Of a stretch of DNA of 5,345 bases, positions 5,254 through 5,345 are shown piece by piece. The stretch is from Gemmatimonadaceae bacterium (lineage in GTDB: Bacteria; Gemmatimonadota; Gemmatimonadetes; Gemmatimonadales; Gemmatimonadaceae), in assembly GCA_025453855.1 (NCBI GenBank), contig JALOPO010000147.1, positions 1 through 5,345 of the forward strand, given 5' to 3'. A program made the translations under genes and the position numbers. The notes beneath the pieces are model-generated. The model was not told the DNA's origin. It did no database searches and was given only the letters and a program-made list of their open reading frames with translations. Position 1 is the first letter of the stretch, and the number at the start of each line of letters is the position of its first letter.

Positions 5254-5345
5254 ATGCCTCGCTTCGTCCGTCGCAGCACCATGCCCGCCGCGGCCCGGCC
5301 GCTCTTCGACTGGCACGCCGCCCCGGGTGCCTTCGAGCGACTCAC
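5254..5345 (+). CDS. Start of an SRPBCC-domain protein, possibly a TIGR01777-type epimerase fusion (3' end outside window)
   Basis: Only 30 codons and two bases are visible. The residues MPRFVRRSTMPAA followed by LFDWHAAPGAFERLT resemble the opening strand and first helix of SRPBCC (START-like) domains, with their 'hydrophobic-x-W-H-x-x-P-G-A-F-x-R-L' pattern. That pattern occurs at the N-terminus of long TIGR01777-family proteins, where an SRPBCC ligand-binding domain is fused to an NAD-dependent epimerase-like domain. A stand-alone SRPBCC or cyclase/dehydrase protein would look the same here. The start is supported by the position of the conserved strand, not by a ribosome binding site. The reading frame is open to the window end. 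The call is a recognition from a short segment and could be wrong in detail. Confidence 0.6.
   Translation, partial: MPRFVRRSTMPAAARPLFDWHAAPGAFERL

Overview
This very GC-rich window carries the 3' part of a bacterial chemotaxis operon, all on the + strand, followed by two unrelated genes. Best guess for the source is a Gemmatimonadota bacterium. This rests on the GC content, the che gene complement (cheR-cheD-cheY-cheX-cheB) and a general impression of the protein sequences. No phylogenetic marker is present, so other high-GC phyla cannot be excluded.

Layout. Bases 1-753 hold the C-terminal end of a methyl-accepting chemotaxis protein (MCP): the descending signalling helix with a consensus methylation site, a ~105-residue Ala/Pro/Lys linker, and an acidic tail ending in VLQEF. 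A 150-base gap with a strong 16-17 bp hairpin follows. Then come cheR (904-1731), cheD (1728-2300), a single-domain cheY (2300-2731), a cheX-type phosphatase (2679-3155) and cheB (3152-4204). These five genes overlap end to end (GTGA, TGATG, a 53-base overlap, GTGA), which suggests one translationally coupled transcript.

The genes form a receptor adaptation and signal termination module. CheR methylates receptor glutamates, CheB demethylates or deamidates them, and CheD deamidates receptor glutamines. CheY carries the phosphoryl signal and CheX removes it. CheA and CheW are not in the window.

After cheB, bases 4205-4443 are intergenic. They are dominated by a 147-base near-perfect inverted repeat (57-base arms) whose inner arm parts contain an 8-base periodic repeat. 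C-tracts and a possible -10 element placed for a leaderless start come next. The gene at 4444-5091 encodes a zinc-knuckle plus HTH protein resembling MqsA/YgiT-type antitoxins, with no toxin gene beside it. The window ends in the first 30 codons of what looks like an SRPBCC domain protein, possibly the N-terminus of a TIGR01777-type epimerase fusion.

The coding content is a recognisable chemotaxis cluster, not a new system. The most unusual items are the long palindrome after cheB, the CheY tail encoded in overlap with cheX, the hairpin between the MCP gene and cheR, and the lone MqsA-like protein.
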